Origin: Moraxella sp. VT-16-12
GTDB taxonomy: Bacteria; Pseudomonadota; Gammaproteobacteria; Pseudomonadales; Moraxellaceae
Assembly: GCF_002224245.2 (NCBI RefSeq)
Contig: NZ_NKHK02000008.1
Span: 59,831-123,830 of the forward strand
Length of the DNA stretch: 64,000 bases
Reading direction: 5' to 3'
In this document: piece after piece, positions 18,032-27,147 of the stretch
Numbering within the stretch: the first letter of the stretch is position 1
How the letters are laid out: every line of letters begins with the position of its first letter
Position numbers and translations under genes: made by a program
The notes under the pieces: model-generated
Database searches by the model: none
Seen by the model: the letters and a program-made list of their open reading frames with translations, nothing else
Told to the model about the DNA's origin: nothing

Positions 18032-18032
18032 A
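17981..18032. repeat. Direct repeat copy B: 5' end of prpF
   Basis: Second copy of the 52-bp prpF start (first copy 16998-17049), same orientation, one mismatch. A separate 11-bp direct repeat (TTGATTAGGTT at 17893-17903 and 17963-17973) lies between the CDF gene and this copy. Confidence 0.9.
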
Positions 18033-18033
18033 G

Positions 18034-18391
18034 CTACTCCTTAACTGTTTTAACATTATCATTATTTTGACCATCTTTACCCTGATTATCCACACCATTT
18101 TGCTCGCCAACAGTACGTTTAGCTATCGCCTGATGTGCCAAGTTATGCTCTCGCTTACCAACGGCAATCACATAGACCACCAGCACCTCATCAATCACTT
18201 CATAAACCAAATGATAACCAATAGCTTTTAGCTTGATTTTTAGCGATTGATACTGCCTGATAATCATGCTGATGGTACATATGGATTTTCTGGGCGTTCA
18301 GCCAATTTTTTAGCAAATTGAGTTTGATATTGGGAGCAAGTTTTCACCATTCTTTTTGAGTTTGCGGTATAAATTTAAGCTCAAAAGTCAT
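18034..18391 (-). pseudogene. Decayed RelE-family toxin gene
   Basis: Reading from the ATG at 18391 gives MTFELKFIPQTQKEW and then an in-frame TGA (18346-18344). The RelE pattern continues in shifted frames: KLAPNIK, then QFAKKLAERPENPYVPSA, and finally IKLKAIGYHLVYEVIDEVLV followed by VIAVGKRE, the classic RelE C-terminal half. At least one nonsense change and two frameshifts are needed to restore it. The last frame runs past the usual RelE end toward the prpF remnant. The toxin must be inactive. Confidence 0.8.
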
Positions 18392-18395
18392 CGCT

Positions 18396-18628
18396 TCACA
18401 ATTCATCTAGCGTTACCGAAACAGCTTTATTCAATCCTTTGTTCGTTCATCACACAAGCGATTAAGCTTAATACCATCCAATAACTCCATCATTTTTTCA
18501 AAAGTTTCACTAGGTACAAGATAGGCTGATAGCGTGTTGTTATTTACAATCACAATTGGTTCGCCCATTGCTTGTTCAATTAAGGCGGATGGATTACGTT
18601 TGATTTCAGAAATACTGGTGATTGGCAT
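18396..18628 (-). pseudogene. RelB/Phd-type antitoxin gene with C-terminal frameshift
   Basis: Starts MPITSISEIKRNPSALIEQA and continues through EPIVIVNNNTLSAYLVPSE, a Phd/YefM (StbD) antitoxin with its DNA-binding N-terminal domain intact. The open frame stops at 18431 after DERTKD. The usual C-terminus (KAVSVTLDEL then stop, 18396-18398) is still readable in another frame, so a frameshift has removed it. That tail normally wraps the RelE toxin, whose gene is also broken. The 65-residue product might still be made and bind DNA. Confidence 0.75.
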
Positions 18629-18731
18629 GCGTATAAAGGTTGCATAATTTCCCTAATTTTGGTTGAAATTTATTGCTAATTTTAGTATAGCTTTTTGGTT
18701 TATTAAATCATTTTACAAACCAATCTTAATT

Positions 18732-20531
18732 TTACAAAAACTCAGCTTCTTTAATCTTACCATCCTCAATTAAAACTTTCATGGATACATCGCCAATTTG
18801 ATTTAAGCCTTTTTCTCTTTCCAAAAGAAATTCTTTAAATTGTTTTATTTCATAAGTTCTGCTTTGAAAAAATACTTGGTTTGCTTTGTCTGTTGAATCA
18901 AAATTCGTGATTGATTTACTATTATTTTTAATTAATTTAATATGATTTTCTAGGTTTTCAAATAATCCATTAAAATAATTTCTCGATTCTAAAACAAAAT
19001 CTTTTGTTATATCAAAATAATAATTATCTTGGTCTTTTTCCAACTTTTCCAATAAATAATTTATGGTATAAATTGTATCTAGACACATGATATTTTGCTG
19101 AAAATAATCTTTAAATTTATTAAATTTTTCATAAATTTTTTCCAAATCTTTGGTATTATTCCTATTGAAAAAAGTATCAAATTTAATTGATATAATTTCA
19201 TTAGATAAAACTTTTAAATCTACCTTTAAATGCTCATAAATACCGGCAATTATTGTATAATGATTTTTTAACGATATTTTTTCAGAATCAGGGATATTCT
19301 TACCTTCTCTAATCACTGTAAATATGCGATGACAATCTTTATATGCTGATATTATTTTGGCATTTCTTTCATCTTCTTGAAATTTAAAAACTTTATTTAC
19401 CAAAGATGCAATTTCATCTAACTTTTGACTAATATCCGCCAAATGTTTTTGTGCTAAAATCGTTGAGGCGAAACCCATGACAAGATTGGCATTAACCATA
19501 GTTGTCAAATTATCTGGTTGAAAAATCCTTACATTTTCTAAAATACCAAAATGCCCATCTTGATTATATCCATGAACCATACCACGCAAACCATGACCAT
19601 CTTTTGCAGATGTTAATTTATCCAAGCTAATATTTAAAACAGCATAATTGTTATTCATGGTTTCATGCTTAATGATTGCTGTTGGTAAATTACCAAACAT
19701 TTGATTCAATGCCGTAATATTTGTTTTATCCAACTTTTCTTTCATTTTATTATTATCAATATCTCCTGTAAAATAGCGGATATTTATAACTGATTCTTGC
19801 GATTCATTTACCAACAAATCTTTAACTTCACTATATTCAATTTTATTATATTTTTGGTATTTTTTCTTTAACCAAATTATTTGAAATATAAAAGGCAAAG
19901 TTATTCTATCAGCACTAGCACCGTCTGTAAATGCCATTATTTCTATTTCTATGATGGTTGATAATAATTTTCCTAGAAATGGTATATTTAATAACTCCTC
20001 CAAATTTTTATAATTTTTCCTTTGAAAATTAGAAATTTTTTCAAATCTTTTTGAAAAATCTAGTGATAAATAATTATTATCAAAACAACTTAATAATAAA
20101 TCATTTTCTTTTTCATTCAAAGATTTTTTATCATTAATTTCAATCAAATCCTTAAATGTTTTTTCTATTAAGGATTTTTTCAGATTAAATATATTTGAAA
20201 AATTGATTCTTTCTGCAATTATCAAACTAACTTTTCGAAAAACAATATACTTTGTGTATATCTCATTAAAAATTTTGCTATACGAGACATTATTGTCTGT
20301 AAACTGATTCATGATTGTATTGCCTGCAAATTTGTAAAATTCATCTACCAATAATTCTATGGCTGATTTATGATACATAGGTGTGTTGCTTTTCTCTCTC
20401 AAAAGCACATCTTTAACCGTAGAGTTTAGGGCAATTCTACCATTACCAAAGTCGGTGAGTATGTCTACCAATTCATCCACATATTGCTTATCAACAGTTA
20501 ATAGAAAATCGACCAATTCTTGCTTTTCCAT
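18732..20531 (-). CDS. YaaW/UPF0174-like domain fused to an unknown C-terminal region, AT-rich
   Basis: A 599-residue protein, starting MEKQELVDFLLTVDKQYVDE after an AGGGA site. The first ~225 residues follow the plan of E. coli YaaW: a DUF3944-like start (residues 1-40, ...DELVDILTDFGNGR), the helix DEFYKFAGNTIMNQF (63-77), VSYSKIFNEIYTK (82-94), and ADRITLPFIFQIIWLKKK (207-224) matching the YRVTIPAVLQIACLRR end of YaaW. YaaW itself stops there. This protein adds about 370 residues, with a hydrophobic or amphipathic stretch NLVMGFASTILAQKHLADIS (about 364-383) and a helical C-terminus. Base composition is far more AT-rich than neighbouring prp genes, which points to transfer. Function unknown. 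Confidence 0.75.
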   Translation of the reverse strand: MEKQELVDFLLTVDKQYVDELVDILTDFGNGRIALNSTVKDVLLREKSNTPMYHKSAIELLVDEFYKFAGNTIMNQFTDNNVSYSKIFNEIYTKYIVFRKVSLIIAERINFSNIFNLKKSLIEKTFKDLIEINDKKSLNEKENDLLLSCFDNNYLSLDFSKRFEKISNFQRKNYKNLEELLNIPFLGKLLSTIIEIEIMAFTDGASADRITLPFIFQIIWLKKKYQKYNKIEYSEVKDLLVNESQESVINIRYFTGDIDNNKMKEKLDKTNITALNQMFGNLPTAIIKHETMNNNYAVLNISLDKLTSAKDGHGLRGMVHGYNQDGHFGILENVRIFQPDNLTTMVNANLVMGFASTILAQKHLADISQKLDEIASLVNKVFKFQEDERNAKIISAYKDCHRIFTVIREGKNIPDSEKISLKNHYTIIAGIYEHLKVDLKVLSNEIISIKFDTFFNRNNTKDLEKIYEKFNKFKDYFQQNIMCLDTIYTINYLLEKLEKDQDNYYFDITKDFVLESRNYFNGLFENLENHIKLIKNNSKSITNFDSTDKANQVFFQSRTYEIKQFKEFLLEREKGLNQIGDVSMKVLIEDGKIKEAEFL

Positions 20532-20602
20532 AAAAATCCCTAATGATTTGGTTTTGACATATTTTAGCACAGCCAATACTCTGTAACTATAAACTTATTT
20601 AT

Positions 20603-20632
20603 AAAAAGGCGTAAAAATTACGCCTTTTTAAA
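20603..20632. terminator. Terminator of acnD
   Basis: A 12-bp perfect stem (AAAAAGGCGTAA with TTACGCCTTTTT) around a 3-nt loop, A-run and T-run on the two sides. It lies 20 bp past the acnD stop and isolates acnD from the AT-rich gene downstream. Confidence 0.88.
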
Positions 20633-20649
20633 CATCTATTTTAGATTGC

Positions 20650-23241
20650 TCACCCCTTCAAAAACTCCCCCGCAAATTGCTGTAACACCCCGCCTGCTTT
20701 ATAAGTCTTGACTTCGGCATCGCTGTCTAGGCGGCAAGTTACAGGCACTTTGACCACATCACCATCACGCTTATTGATAACCAAAGTCATCTCACAGTGT
20801 GGGGCAAGCTCACCAACCACGTCATAAGTTTCGGTGCCATCAAGTCCAAGCGTGTGGCGAGTCGTGCCGCCCTTAAACTGCAAAGGCAACACGCCCATAC
20901 CAATCAAATTGGTGCGGTGAATGCGTTCAAAGCCTTCTGCCACAATGGCTTCCACGCCTGCCAAACGTACGCCTTTTGCTGCCCAGTCTCGGCTTGACCC
21001 TTGTCCATAGTCCATTCCGGCAATGATAATCAGTGGCTGTTTGCGATTCATATAGGTTTCAATCGCTTCCCACATACGCATGACTTTGCCGTCAGGCTCA
21101 ACACGAGCCAGCGAGCCTTGACGGGTGGTGCCGTCATCATTTTTGACCATTTCATTAAACAGTTTGGGGTTAGCAAAGGTGGCACGCTGAGCGGTCAAAT
21201 GGTCGCCACGGTGGGTGGCATAGCTGTTAAAATCTTCTTCGGGCAAGCCCATTTTTGCCAAATATTCACCCGCCGCCGAGCTTGGCAAAATGGCGTTTGA
21301 TGGCGACAAATGGTCGGTGGTGATGTTGTCAGGCAAAATCGCCAAAGGACGCATGCCTTTTAAGGTACGCTCGCCAGCGAGTGCCCCTTCCCAATACGGC
21401 GGACGGCGAATGTAGGTGGACATGGATCGCCAGTCATACAGTGGGCTATCCGCCTTTTGACTGCGGTCAAGGTTAAACATCGGAATGTAAACTTCACGGA
21501 ACTGTTCAGGCTTGACGTATTTGGCGACAATGTCGTCAATTTCTTCGTCGCTTGGCCAGATGTCAATCAGGCGAATTTCTTTGCCGTCCACCACGCCAAG
21601 CACGTCTTTTTCAATGTCAAAGCGGATTGTCCCTGCAATGGCATAAGCGACCACCAGCGGTGGGCTTGCCAAAAAGGCTTGTTTGGCATAAGGGTGAATG
21701 CGTCCGTCAAAGTTGCGGTTGCCTGATAATACGGCGGTGGCGTACAAATCACGGTCAATGATTTCTTGTTGGATTTTAGGGTCTAAGGCACCACTCATGC
21801 CATTACAAGTGGTACAAGCAAAGGCGACAATACCAAAGCCCAATTTTTCAAGCTCAGGTAACAAATTGGCTTCTTTTAGATAAATTTCCGCCACTTTTGA
21901 GCCGGGGGCAAAGGACGATTTGACCCAAGGTTTGCGAGTTAAACCAAGCTCGTTCGCCTTTTTGGCAAGTAAGGCAGCGGCTACGACATTGCGTGGGTTT
22001 GATGTATTGGTACAAGAGGTAATCGCTGCGATAATCACCGCCCCATCAGGCATCAGTCCATCAGTACGGTTTTCTACCACGCCTGCAATGCCTTTTGCTT
22101 TTAAATCAGCCGTTGAGACACGAGCGTGCGGATTGCTTGGACCTGCGATGTTGCGAGTTACGCTAGATAAATCAAAGCTCAAAACTCGCTCATACTCTGC
22201 TGTTTTTAGGCTATCCGCCCACAGTCCTGTATGTTTGGCGTAAGTTTCAACCAGTTTCACCTGTTTATCATCACGTCCTGTCAATCTTAGATAATCAATA
22301 GTTTGCTGGTCAATGTAAAACAACCCTGCGGTCGCTCCGTATTCAGGGGTCATGTTGGAAATCGTGGCTCTATCGCCGATGGATAAATCGCTCGCCCCTT
22401 CACCAAAAAACTCCACATACGCCCCAACGACACGCTCTTTACGCAAAAACTCGGTCAAAGCAAGCACAATATCAGTGGCGGTAATGCCTGCCTGTCTTTT
22501 ACCTGTTAAATGCACGCCGACAATGTCAGGCAATCGCATCATGGATGGCAAGCCAAGCATGACGCATTCGGCTTCTAGTCCGCCCACGCCCACACTAATC
22601 ACGCCCAAAGCGTCCACGTGGGGCGTGTGGCTGTCTGTGCCCACACAAGTATCAGGATAAGCCAAGCCGTCTTTGACTTGTACCACAGGCGACATTTTCT
22701 CTAAGTTGATTTGGTGCATAATGCCGTTGCCAGCAGGGATTACGTCCACGTTCTCAAAGGCGGTCTTTGTCCAGTTGATAAAATGAAAACGGTCATCATT
22801 TCGGCGGTCTTCAATGGCACGGTTTTTGGCAAAAGCGTCAGGGTCATAACCACCATGCTCCACCGCAAGTGAATGGTCTACAATCAGCTGGGTCTGCACC
22901 ACAGGATTGACCTTGCTTGGGTCGCCCCCTTGCTCAGCGATGGCGTCTCGCAAACCTGCCAAATCCACAAGGGCGGTTTGCCCCAAAATGTCGTGACACA
23001 CCACACGGCAAGGATACCAAGGAAAATCGGACGTGCGTTCACGGTTGATGATTTGTTTTAACGCGGTGGTGAGTTCGTCTTTATCGCTCACTTTTCGCAC
23101 CAGTTGCTCTGCCAAAATGCGTGATGTATAAGGCAGTTTGTCATAAGCGTTTGGCGTGATGTCATTGATGGCTTGACGGGTGTCAAAATAATCAAGCTCG
23201 GTGTTAGGTAGGGGTTTACGGTATTGGCTATTCACTGTCAT
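20650..23241 (-). CDS. acnD: Fe/S-dependent 2-methylisocitrate dehydratase AcnD
   Basis: An 863-residue aconitase-superfamily enzyme of AcnD length. [4Fe-4S] ligands are seen in ITSCTNTSNPRN and ACTTCNGMSG. Substrate-binding signatures include GVGGLEAECVMLGLP, VGTDSHTPHVDALG and the swivel-domain GMDYGQGSSRDWAAKG. AcnD dehydrates 2-methylcitrate to the trans isomer of 2-methylaconitate, which PrpF then isomerises; the two always work as a pair in place of PrpD. The ATG has GGAGTAGCCAAT upstream. Confidence 0.96.
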   Translation of the reverse strand: MTVNSQYRKPLPNTELDYFDTRQAINDITPNAYDKLPYTSRILAEQLVRKVSDKDELTTALKQIINRERTSDFPWYPCRVVCHDILGQTALVDLAGLRDAIAEQGGDPSKVNPVVQTQLIVDHSLAVEHGGYDPDAFAKNRAIEDRRNDDRFHFINWTKTAFENVDVIPAGNGIMHQINLEKMSPVVQVKDGLAYPDTCVGTDSHTPHVDALGVISVGVGGLEAECVMLGLPSMMRLPDIVGVHLTGKRQAGITATDIVLALTEFLRKERVVGAYVEFFGEGASDLSIGDRATISNMTPEYGATAGLFYIDQQTIDYLRLTGRDDKQVKLVETYAKHTGLWADSLKTAEYERVLSFDLSSVTRNIAGPSNPHARVSTADLKAKGIAGVVENRTDGLMPDGAVIIAAITSCTNTSNPRNVVAAALLAKKANELGLTRKPWVKSSFAPGSKVAEIYLKEANLLPELEKLGFGIVAFACTTCNGMSGALDPKIQQEIIDRDLYATAVLSGNRNFDGRIHPYAKQAFLASPPLVVAYAIAGTIRFDIEKDVLGVVDGKEIRLIDIWPSDEEIDDIVAKYVKPEQFREVYIPMFNLDRSQKADSPLYDWRSMSTYIRRPPYWEGALAGERTLKGMRPLAILPDNITTDHLSPSNAILPSSAAGEYLAKMGLPEEDFNSYATHRGDHLTAQRATFANPKLFNEMVKNDDGTTRQGSLARVEPDGKVMRMWEAIETYMNRKQPLIIIAGMDYGQGSSRDWAAKGVRLAGVEAIVAEGFERIHRTNLIGMGVLPLQFKGGTTRHTLGLDGTETYDVVGELAPHCEMTLVINKRDGDVVKVPVTCRLDSDAEVKTYKAGGVLQQFAGEFLKG

Positions 23242-23266
23242 ATTGGCTACTCCGTGGTTAATAAAC

Positions 23267-23620
23267 TTAGTTTACAAAATAAATTTTGCCATAATCTATT
23301 GGCATATCTATGGGCAGGGCTGTCTTGCTTTGGGTATTTAGCAGTCGTATTTTTTCCATTGCCAAATCTAACTCACTTTGCTGATGTGTCAATTCATCAA
23401 TGATGACAAAAATCGGCGATGACATTTGATGGATTTTTAATAAAAATTGATGATAAGACGTTAAAACTGTTTGCGATTGCGACAAGACATTGCCGCCCAT
23501 GCGTCCATACACATACGTCTCACTTTTACCGTCTGCATAAATCAGCTCATGTTTGTGATATCTGTCTTTACTGATGTCATCTATTGATTGTTTGCTGATG
23601 ATTAAGCTACATAACGACAT
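23267..23620 (-). CDS. Small protein of unknown function
   Basis: A 117-residue protein beginning MSLCSLIISKQSIDDISKDR. It looks cytoplasmic and of mixed alpha/beta structure, with a hydrophobic strand SSPIFVIIDEL near the middle and a DLAMEKIRLLNTQSK helix toward the end. It sits between tam and acnD on the same strand, with 25 bp to acnD and 50 bp from tam, so it is probably co-transcribed. No family was recognised. Confidence 0.6.
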   Translation of the reverse strand: MSLCSLIISKQSIDDISKDRYHKHELIYADGKSETYVYGRMGGNVLSQSQTVLTSYHQFLLKIHQMSSPIFVIIDELTHQQSELDLAMEKIRLLNTQSKTALPIDMPIDYGKIYFVN

Positions 23621-23670
23621 ATTTTATTTTCTTTATTTAAATCATGACTGGCATTTAAAATTTACGATGT

Positions 23671-24441
23671 TTAACGCTTGGTCGCCACCACAAACAGCCT
23701 TGGCAATGCCAATAAAATACAGCCATCCGCTTGAGTGGGATAGGCTTGACTAAGTGCCTGCACATACTCATCAATAAACGATTGCTGTTGGTCATCATCA
23801 AGCTTTGCCAAATACGGACGCATTGCCGTACTGCCAAACCACTGGGCAATACTTGCCACACTTGGTAACACATGATAATAAGTGGTACGCCAAATATCCA
23901 CACCACAGCCTGCTTGTGTCAAAACGCCATAATAATCATCAACGCCCAACATCACAGGACGCACCGCCACATCGGACAGCTTGGCACGCCATTTGGGATG
24001 ATTGGCAACATCACGCATCAAACGGTGCGATGGCTCATTTAAATTATCGGGCATTTGCACCGCCAGCACGCCACCATCTGCCAAATTTGCCACCAACCTA
24101 GGCAACAGTTCACGCTGGTTAGGCGACCACTGCAAAGACGCATTAGCAAAAATCACATCTTGGGGCGTATCTGCCTGCCACTGATGAAAATCAGCTTGGA
24201 TAAAGCTAACTTGTGGCAATCTGGCTTGGGCGGTTTTTATCATGTCTGGGGAGCTGTCTACACCGATAATGTGAGCATCTGACCAGTTTTTGTACAAAAG
24301 CTCGGTGCTATTGGCAGGACCACAGCCCAAATCGGTGATAAAACGCGCCTGATGATGAGCGATAAAAGCCAGTAGCTCCTTGGCAGGGCGAGTGCGTTCT
24401 TGTAAAAATTTGCTGTATTGTTTGGCGTTCCAGTCGTTCAT
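23671..24441 (-). CDS. tam: Trans-aconitate 2-methyltransferase
   Basis: A 256-residue SAM-dependent methyltransferase. It opens MNDWNAKQYSKFLQERTRPA, the start typical of Tam. The SAM-binding motif is ITDLGCGPANSTELL (residues ~33-47), followed by IIGVDSSPDMI (acidic ribose-binding loop) and VIFANASLQWSPN. Tam methylates trans-aconitate, a spontaneous inhibitor made from aconitate, removing its harmful effect. The start is the second ATG of a tandem ATGATG, 5 nt after AGGAG. Location beside acnD is meaningful because AcnD/PrpF chemistry handles trans-aconitate-type compounds. Confidence 0.92.
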   Translation of the reverse strand: MNDWNAKQYSKFLQERTRPAKELLAFIAHHQARFITDLGCGPANSTELLYKNWSDAHIIGVDSSPDMIKTAQARLPQVSFIQADFHQWQADTPQDVIFANASLQWSPNQRELLPRLVANLADGGVLAVQMPDNLNEPSHRLMRDVANHPKWRAKLSDVAVRPVMLGVDDYYGVLTQAGCGVDIWRTTYYHVLPSVASIAQWFGSTAMRPYLAKLDDDQQQSFIDEYVQALSQAYPTQADGCILLALPRLFVVATKR

Positions 24442-24473
24442 CATCACTCCTATTGTCAAATCTAAATCCATTA

Positions 24474-25076
24474 TCAGCGTGGCTGTGTAACTTCATAAAA
24501 CACCCACTGCGACTGTGCCAAAGGGGCATTTTGGCATGGTTGCATGGACAAGGTTCGCCAGCGATGGCTTGGGTCAAAGGTGGCATCAGAATCCGCCCCT
24601 GCTGTTAAGCAAAGCCCAGAGCCAACAAGCTCAATACGTCCATCCTCACGATAGTTAAAATGCTGTAAATATTGGCTCTCCAAAAACGGACTACGCTCAC
24701 CACACGCTCGTGGCATGACCGCCGCCCCAGCCAGTACGCTTTGATTGACCCCTGCGGCGGTGGCACAGGCGTTATAAGCAGGAAAGCGGATTTTGCCGTC
24801 CGCTTGCCATGTTACCGCTTCATCTTCGTACAAGCCGGGTTTGCAATTATGCACCGTCATCGGCATATCAAAACGAACGTACTTGCCAGAGCCTAAAATA
24901 TCCAAACAATAGCCATCATCACGGTCAAGATTGTTTGCCAAACGCAGCTGCCCGATTTTGTCAATCGGTGGCGGTGTGTGCTTGGTTTTGGTTTGGGGCT
25001 GTTTGGCACACGCCATCAAGGGCAAAACTAGTGATAACACACACGCCATCAGCACAGGATAAGAAAAAGATTTCAT
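24474..25076 (-). CDS. Lipoprotein with ricin-type beta-trefoil-like pattern
   Basis: A 200-residue protein. A signal peptide (MKSFSYPVLMACVLSLVL) ends in a lipobox LMAC (cysteine ~23). The mature part has three repeating blocks with cysteine and Gln/Trp features: YCLDILGSGKYV, KIRFPAYNACAT and IELVGSGLCLTAG, ending SQWVFYEV. This pattern fits a ricin B-like trefoil, usually a carbohydrate-binding fold. It is anchored to a membrane facing the periplasm or outside. It lies 32 bp before tam and is likely on the same transcript. No specific ligand is evident. Confidence 0.7.
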   Translation of the reverse strand: MKSFSYPVLMACVLSLVLPLMACAKQPQTKTKHTPPPIDKIGQLRLANNLDRDDGYCLDILGSGKYVRFDMPMTVHNCKPGLYEDEAVTWQADGKIRFPAYNACATAAGVNQSVLAGAAVMPRACGERSPFLESQYLQHFNYREDGRIELVGSGLCLTAGADSDATFDPSHRWRTLSMQPCQNAPLAQSQWVFYEVTQPR

Positions 25077-25249
25077 ACATTACTCATCAAATTGATTAAA
25101 AGTGCTGATTGTAGCAGGTTTGTTGGCTTTGTACTTAATCACCAAACCACAATTATAAAATTAACAGATAATTTAAGTTAAACTGTGTTTGTCAGTTATT
25201 TTGACAAACCCACCAAACAAACATTAAAACACAAGTTTCATTAGCAAAG

Positions 25250-25723
25250 CTAATAATCCGAATATTCTTTTAAAGATTTAAATTCATAAGGTGGATTAAA
25301 CAAATCCATTTCATTGCCATATTTATCAAACCAGCCTGTGCTTATCATACCAATGCTTTCATCGGCATCACGCTGGGCGATATTATAACCAACCAATTGA
25401 CCTTGATTATCATAAAAGCCAGTTTTGGCGGTGTCGGGGTCTAGCCATTCGCTCTTTCTGGTTTGCACCAAACACAATTTCCCATCTATCAAGCGATAAT
25501 CTTCACTGCCATTATCTGTATATTTTCTCATGCCAATGATGGTAATATAATCCGAAGCAAAAACAACATCTGCAACTTGTTTGCCTTGACTGTCATATTC
25601 ACACATTTCATCTTGAATGACATTGTCATTCAAATCTAAAATCAAAACTCGTTGAGCTATGCCATCTTCATTTCGGTATAGGATTTTTTTAAAATCATCG
25701 TATGTTAAAATCTCTACTTGCAT
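25250..25723 (-). CDS. Small acidic protein of unknown function
   Basis: A 157-residue protein beginning MQVEILTYDDFKKILYRNED. It is acidic, with repeated strand-turn elements of the form (Y/F)D-x-(Q/K)G (CEYDSQGKQVADV, GFYDNQGQLVGYNI, GWFDKYGNEMDLF), similar to the short beta repeats seen in MORN- or RHS-like proteins. No signal peptide. It is set apart from prpC by a terminator and from the next gene by 173 bp, so it may be its own unit. No family was recognised. Confidence 0.65.
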   Translation of the reverse strand: MQVEILTYDDFKKILYRNEDGIAQRVLILDLNDNVIQDEMCEYDSQGKQVADVVFASDYITIIGMRKYTDNGSEDYRLIDGKLCLVQTRKSEWLDPDTAKTGFYDNQGQLVGYNIAQRDADESIGMISTGWFDKYGNEMDLFNPPYEFKSLKEYSDY

Positions 25724-25799
25724 ATCAGTTTAAATATTAAAACCAAGTCAAGACACAGAAAATTAGGTGTTTGCCAGCCAATCAAAACAACTTATAGCC

Positions 25800-25835
25800 A
25801 AAATAGGCTACCCTGTGTTGAGTAGCCCATTTTTT
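25800..25835. terminator. Terminator between prpC and the downstream small gene
   Basis: Arms GGCTAC (25806-25811) and GTAGCC (25822-25827) with a 10-nt loop; T-rich on both outer sides (a seven-T run on the right). It lies directly after the prpC stop codon. Confidence 0.8.
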
Positions 25836-25837
25836 TA

Positions 25838-26998
25838 TTAGCGTTTTTCCATCTCCACAAACGCCAAATCATCAGGACCTGTGTAGTTGGCAGATGGACG
25901 GATAATTTTGCCATCAGCACGTTGTTCTAACACATGAGCTGACCAACCAGTCGTACGGCTAATCACAAACAAGGGGGTAAACATCGCTGTCGGTACACCA
26001 AGTTTTTGATAGCTGACCGCACTAAACCAGTCAAGGTTGGGGAACATTTTTTTCTCATCCCACATCAAGGTCTCTAAACGCTCAGCAATGTCAAACAAAC
26101 GCATATCACCAGTCTCAGCCGATAAGTCTTTGGCAACTTGTTTAATGACTACGTTGCGTGGGTCGCTGATGGTATAAACAGGGTGTCCAAAGCCAATGAT
26201 GATTTCTTTTTTGGCGATACGCTCACGAATGTCAGCTTCTGCTTCGTCCGCATTGCGATAGCGTTTTTGAATGTCGTACGCCACTTCGTTAGCACCACCG
26301 TGTTTTGGACCTTTTAAAGCCCCAATAGAGCCTGTGATACACGAGTAAATGTCCGAGCCTGTGCCAGCAATCACACGACTGGTAAAGGTGGACGCATTAA
26401 ACTCATGCTCAGCATATAGGATAAGTGAGATGTGCATGGCTTTGATGTGCGACTCGCTTGGGCGTTTGCCGTGGAGCATGTGCAAAAAATGTCCACCAAT
26501 GCTGTCTTCTTCGCTTTCAACGGAGATACGCTTGCCATTATGGCTGTATTGATACCAGTACAGTAGCATAGAGCCAAGAGATGCAATGAGTTTGTCAGCG
26601 ATATCACGAGCCTCACTGGCAGGCTGGCTTTCACGCTCAGGGTGCACACAGCCAAGCATGGACACGCCCGTACGCATCACGTCCATGGGGTGCGTGTGAG
26701 CAGGTAGGCTTTCTAACACTTCAATCACCCGAATGGGCAAGCCACGCAAAGATTTGAGTTTGGCTTTGTAGGCAGCAAGCTCAAATTTGTTGGGCAAATG
26801 ACCATGAATTAAGAGATGTGCCACTTCTTCAAACTCACAATGCTTTGCCAAATCCAAAATGTCATATCCACGATAAGACAAGTCATTGCCTGAGCGACCA
26901 ACGGTACACAGGGCAGTATTGCCGGCTGGCACGCCAGAGAGCGCAACGGACTTTTTGGGTTTGAAGGTGGGGGCTTGGGTGGTGGTTTGGTCTGTCAT
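25838..26998 (-). CDS. prpC: 2-methylcitrate synthase
   Basis: A 386-residue citrate-synthase-family enzyme. It has [20 protein letters not shown] and LSYRGYDI near the N-terminus, typical of the methylcitrate subgroup. The substrate-binding and catalytic blocks are [16 protein letters not shown] (catalytic His), [16 protein letters not shown] and the C-terminal [19 protein letters not shown] with its CoA-binding Arg. It condenses propionyl-CoA with oxaloacetate to 2-methylcitrate. An AAGGAGTTTATC site precedes the ATG. prpB lies 149 bp upstream. Confidence 0.96.
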   Translation of the reverse strand: MTDQTTTQAPTFKPKKSVALSGVPAGNTALCTVGRSGNDLSYRGYDILDLAKHCEFEEVAHLLIHGHLPNKFELAAYKAKLKSLRGLPIRVIEVLESLPAHTHPMDVMRTGVSMLGCVHPERESQPASEARDIADKLIASLGSMLLYWYQYSHNGKRISVESEEDSIGGHFLHMLHGKRPSESHIKAMHISLILYAEHEFNASTFTSRVIAGTGSDIYSCITGSIGALKGPKHGGANEVAYDIQKRYRNADEAEADIRERIAKKEIIIGFGHPVYTISDPRNVVIKQVAKDLSAETGDMRLFDIAERLETLMWDEKKMFPNLDWFSAVSYQKLGVPTAMFTPLFVISRTTGWSAHVLEQRADGKIIRPSANYTGPDDLAFVEMEKR

Positions 26999-27147
26999 GA
27001 TAAACTCCTTGTTTGACAGGTGGGCTGGTATTAAAATTAATACTGGCGATAATCCAGATGATTGTTAAAGGGTGCATTTTAAAATAAAACACCCATTCAC
27101 AGAATGATTGTAAAAGATTTGCCCAAAGCACGCAAGGGCAATATTGG

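Noticed and set aside
27070..27143. Terminator between prpB and prpC
   Set aside because: Two weak inverted repeats exist (GGGTG/CACCC and GCCC/GGGC), but neither is followed by a T-run, so operon continuity cannot be ruled out.
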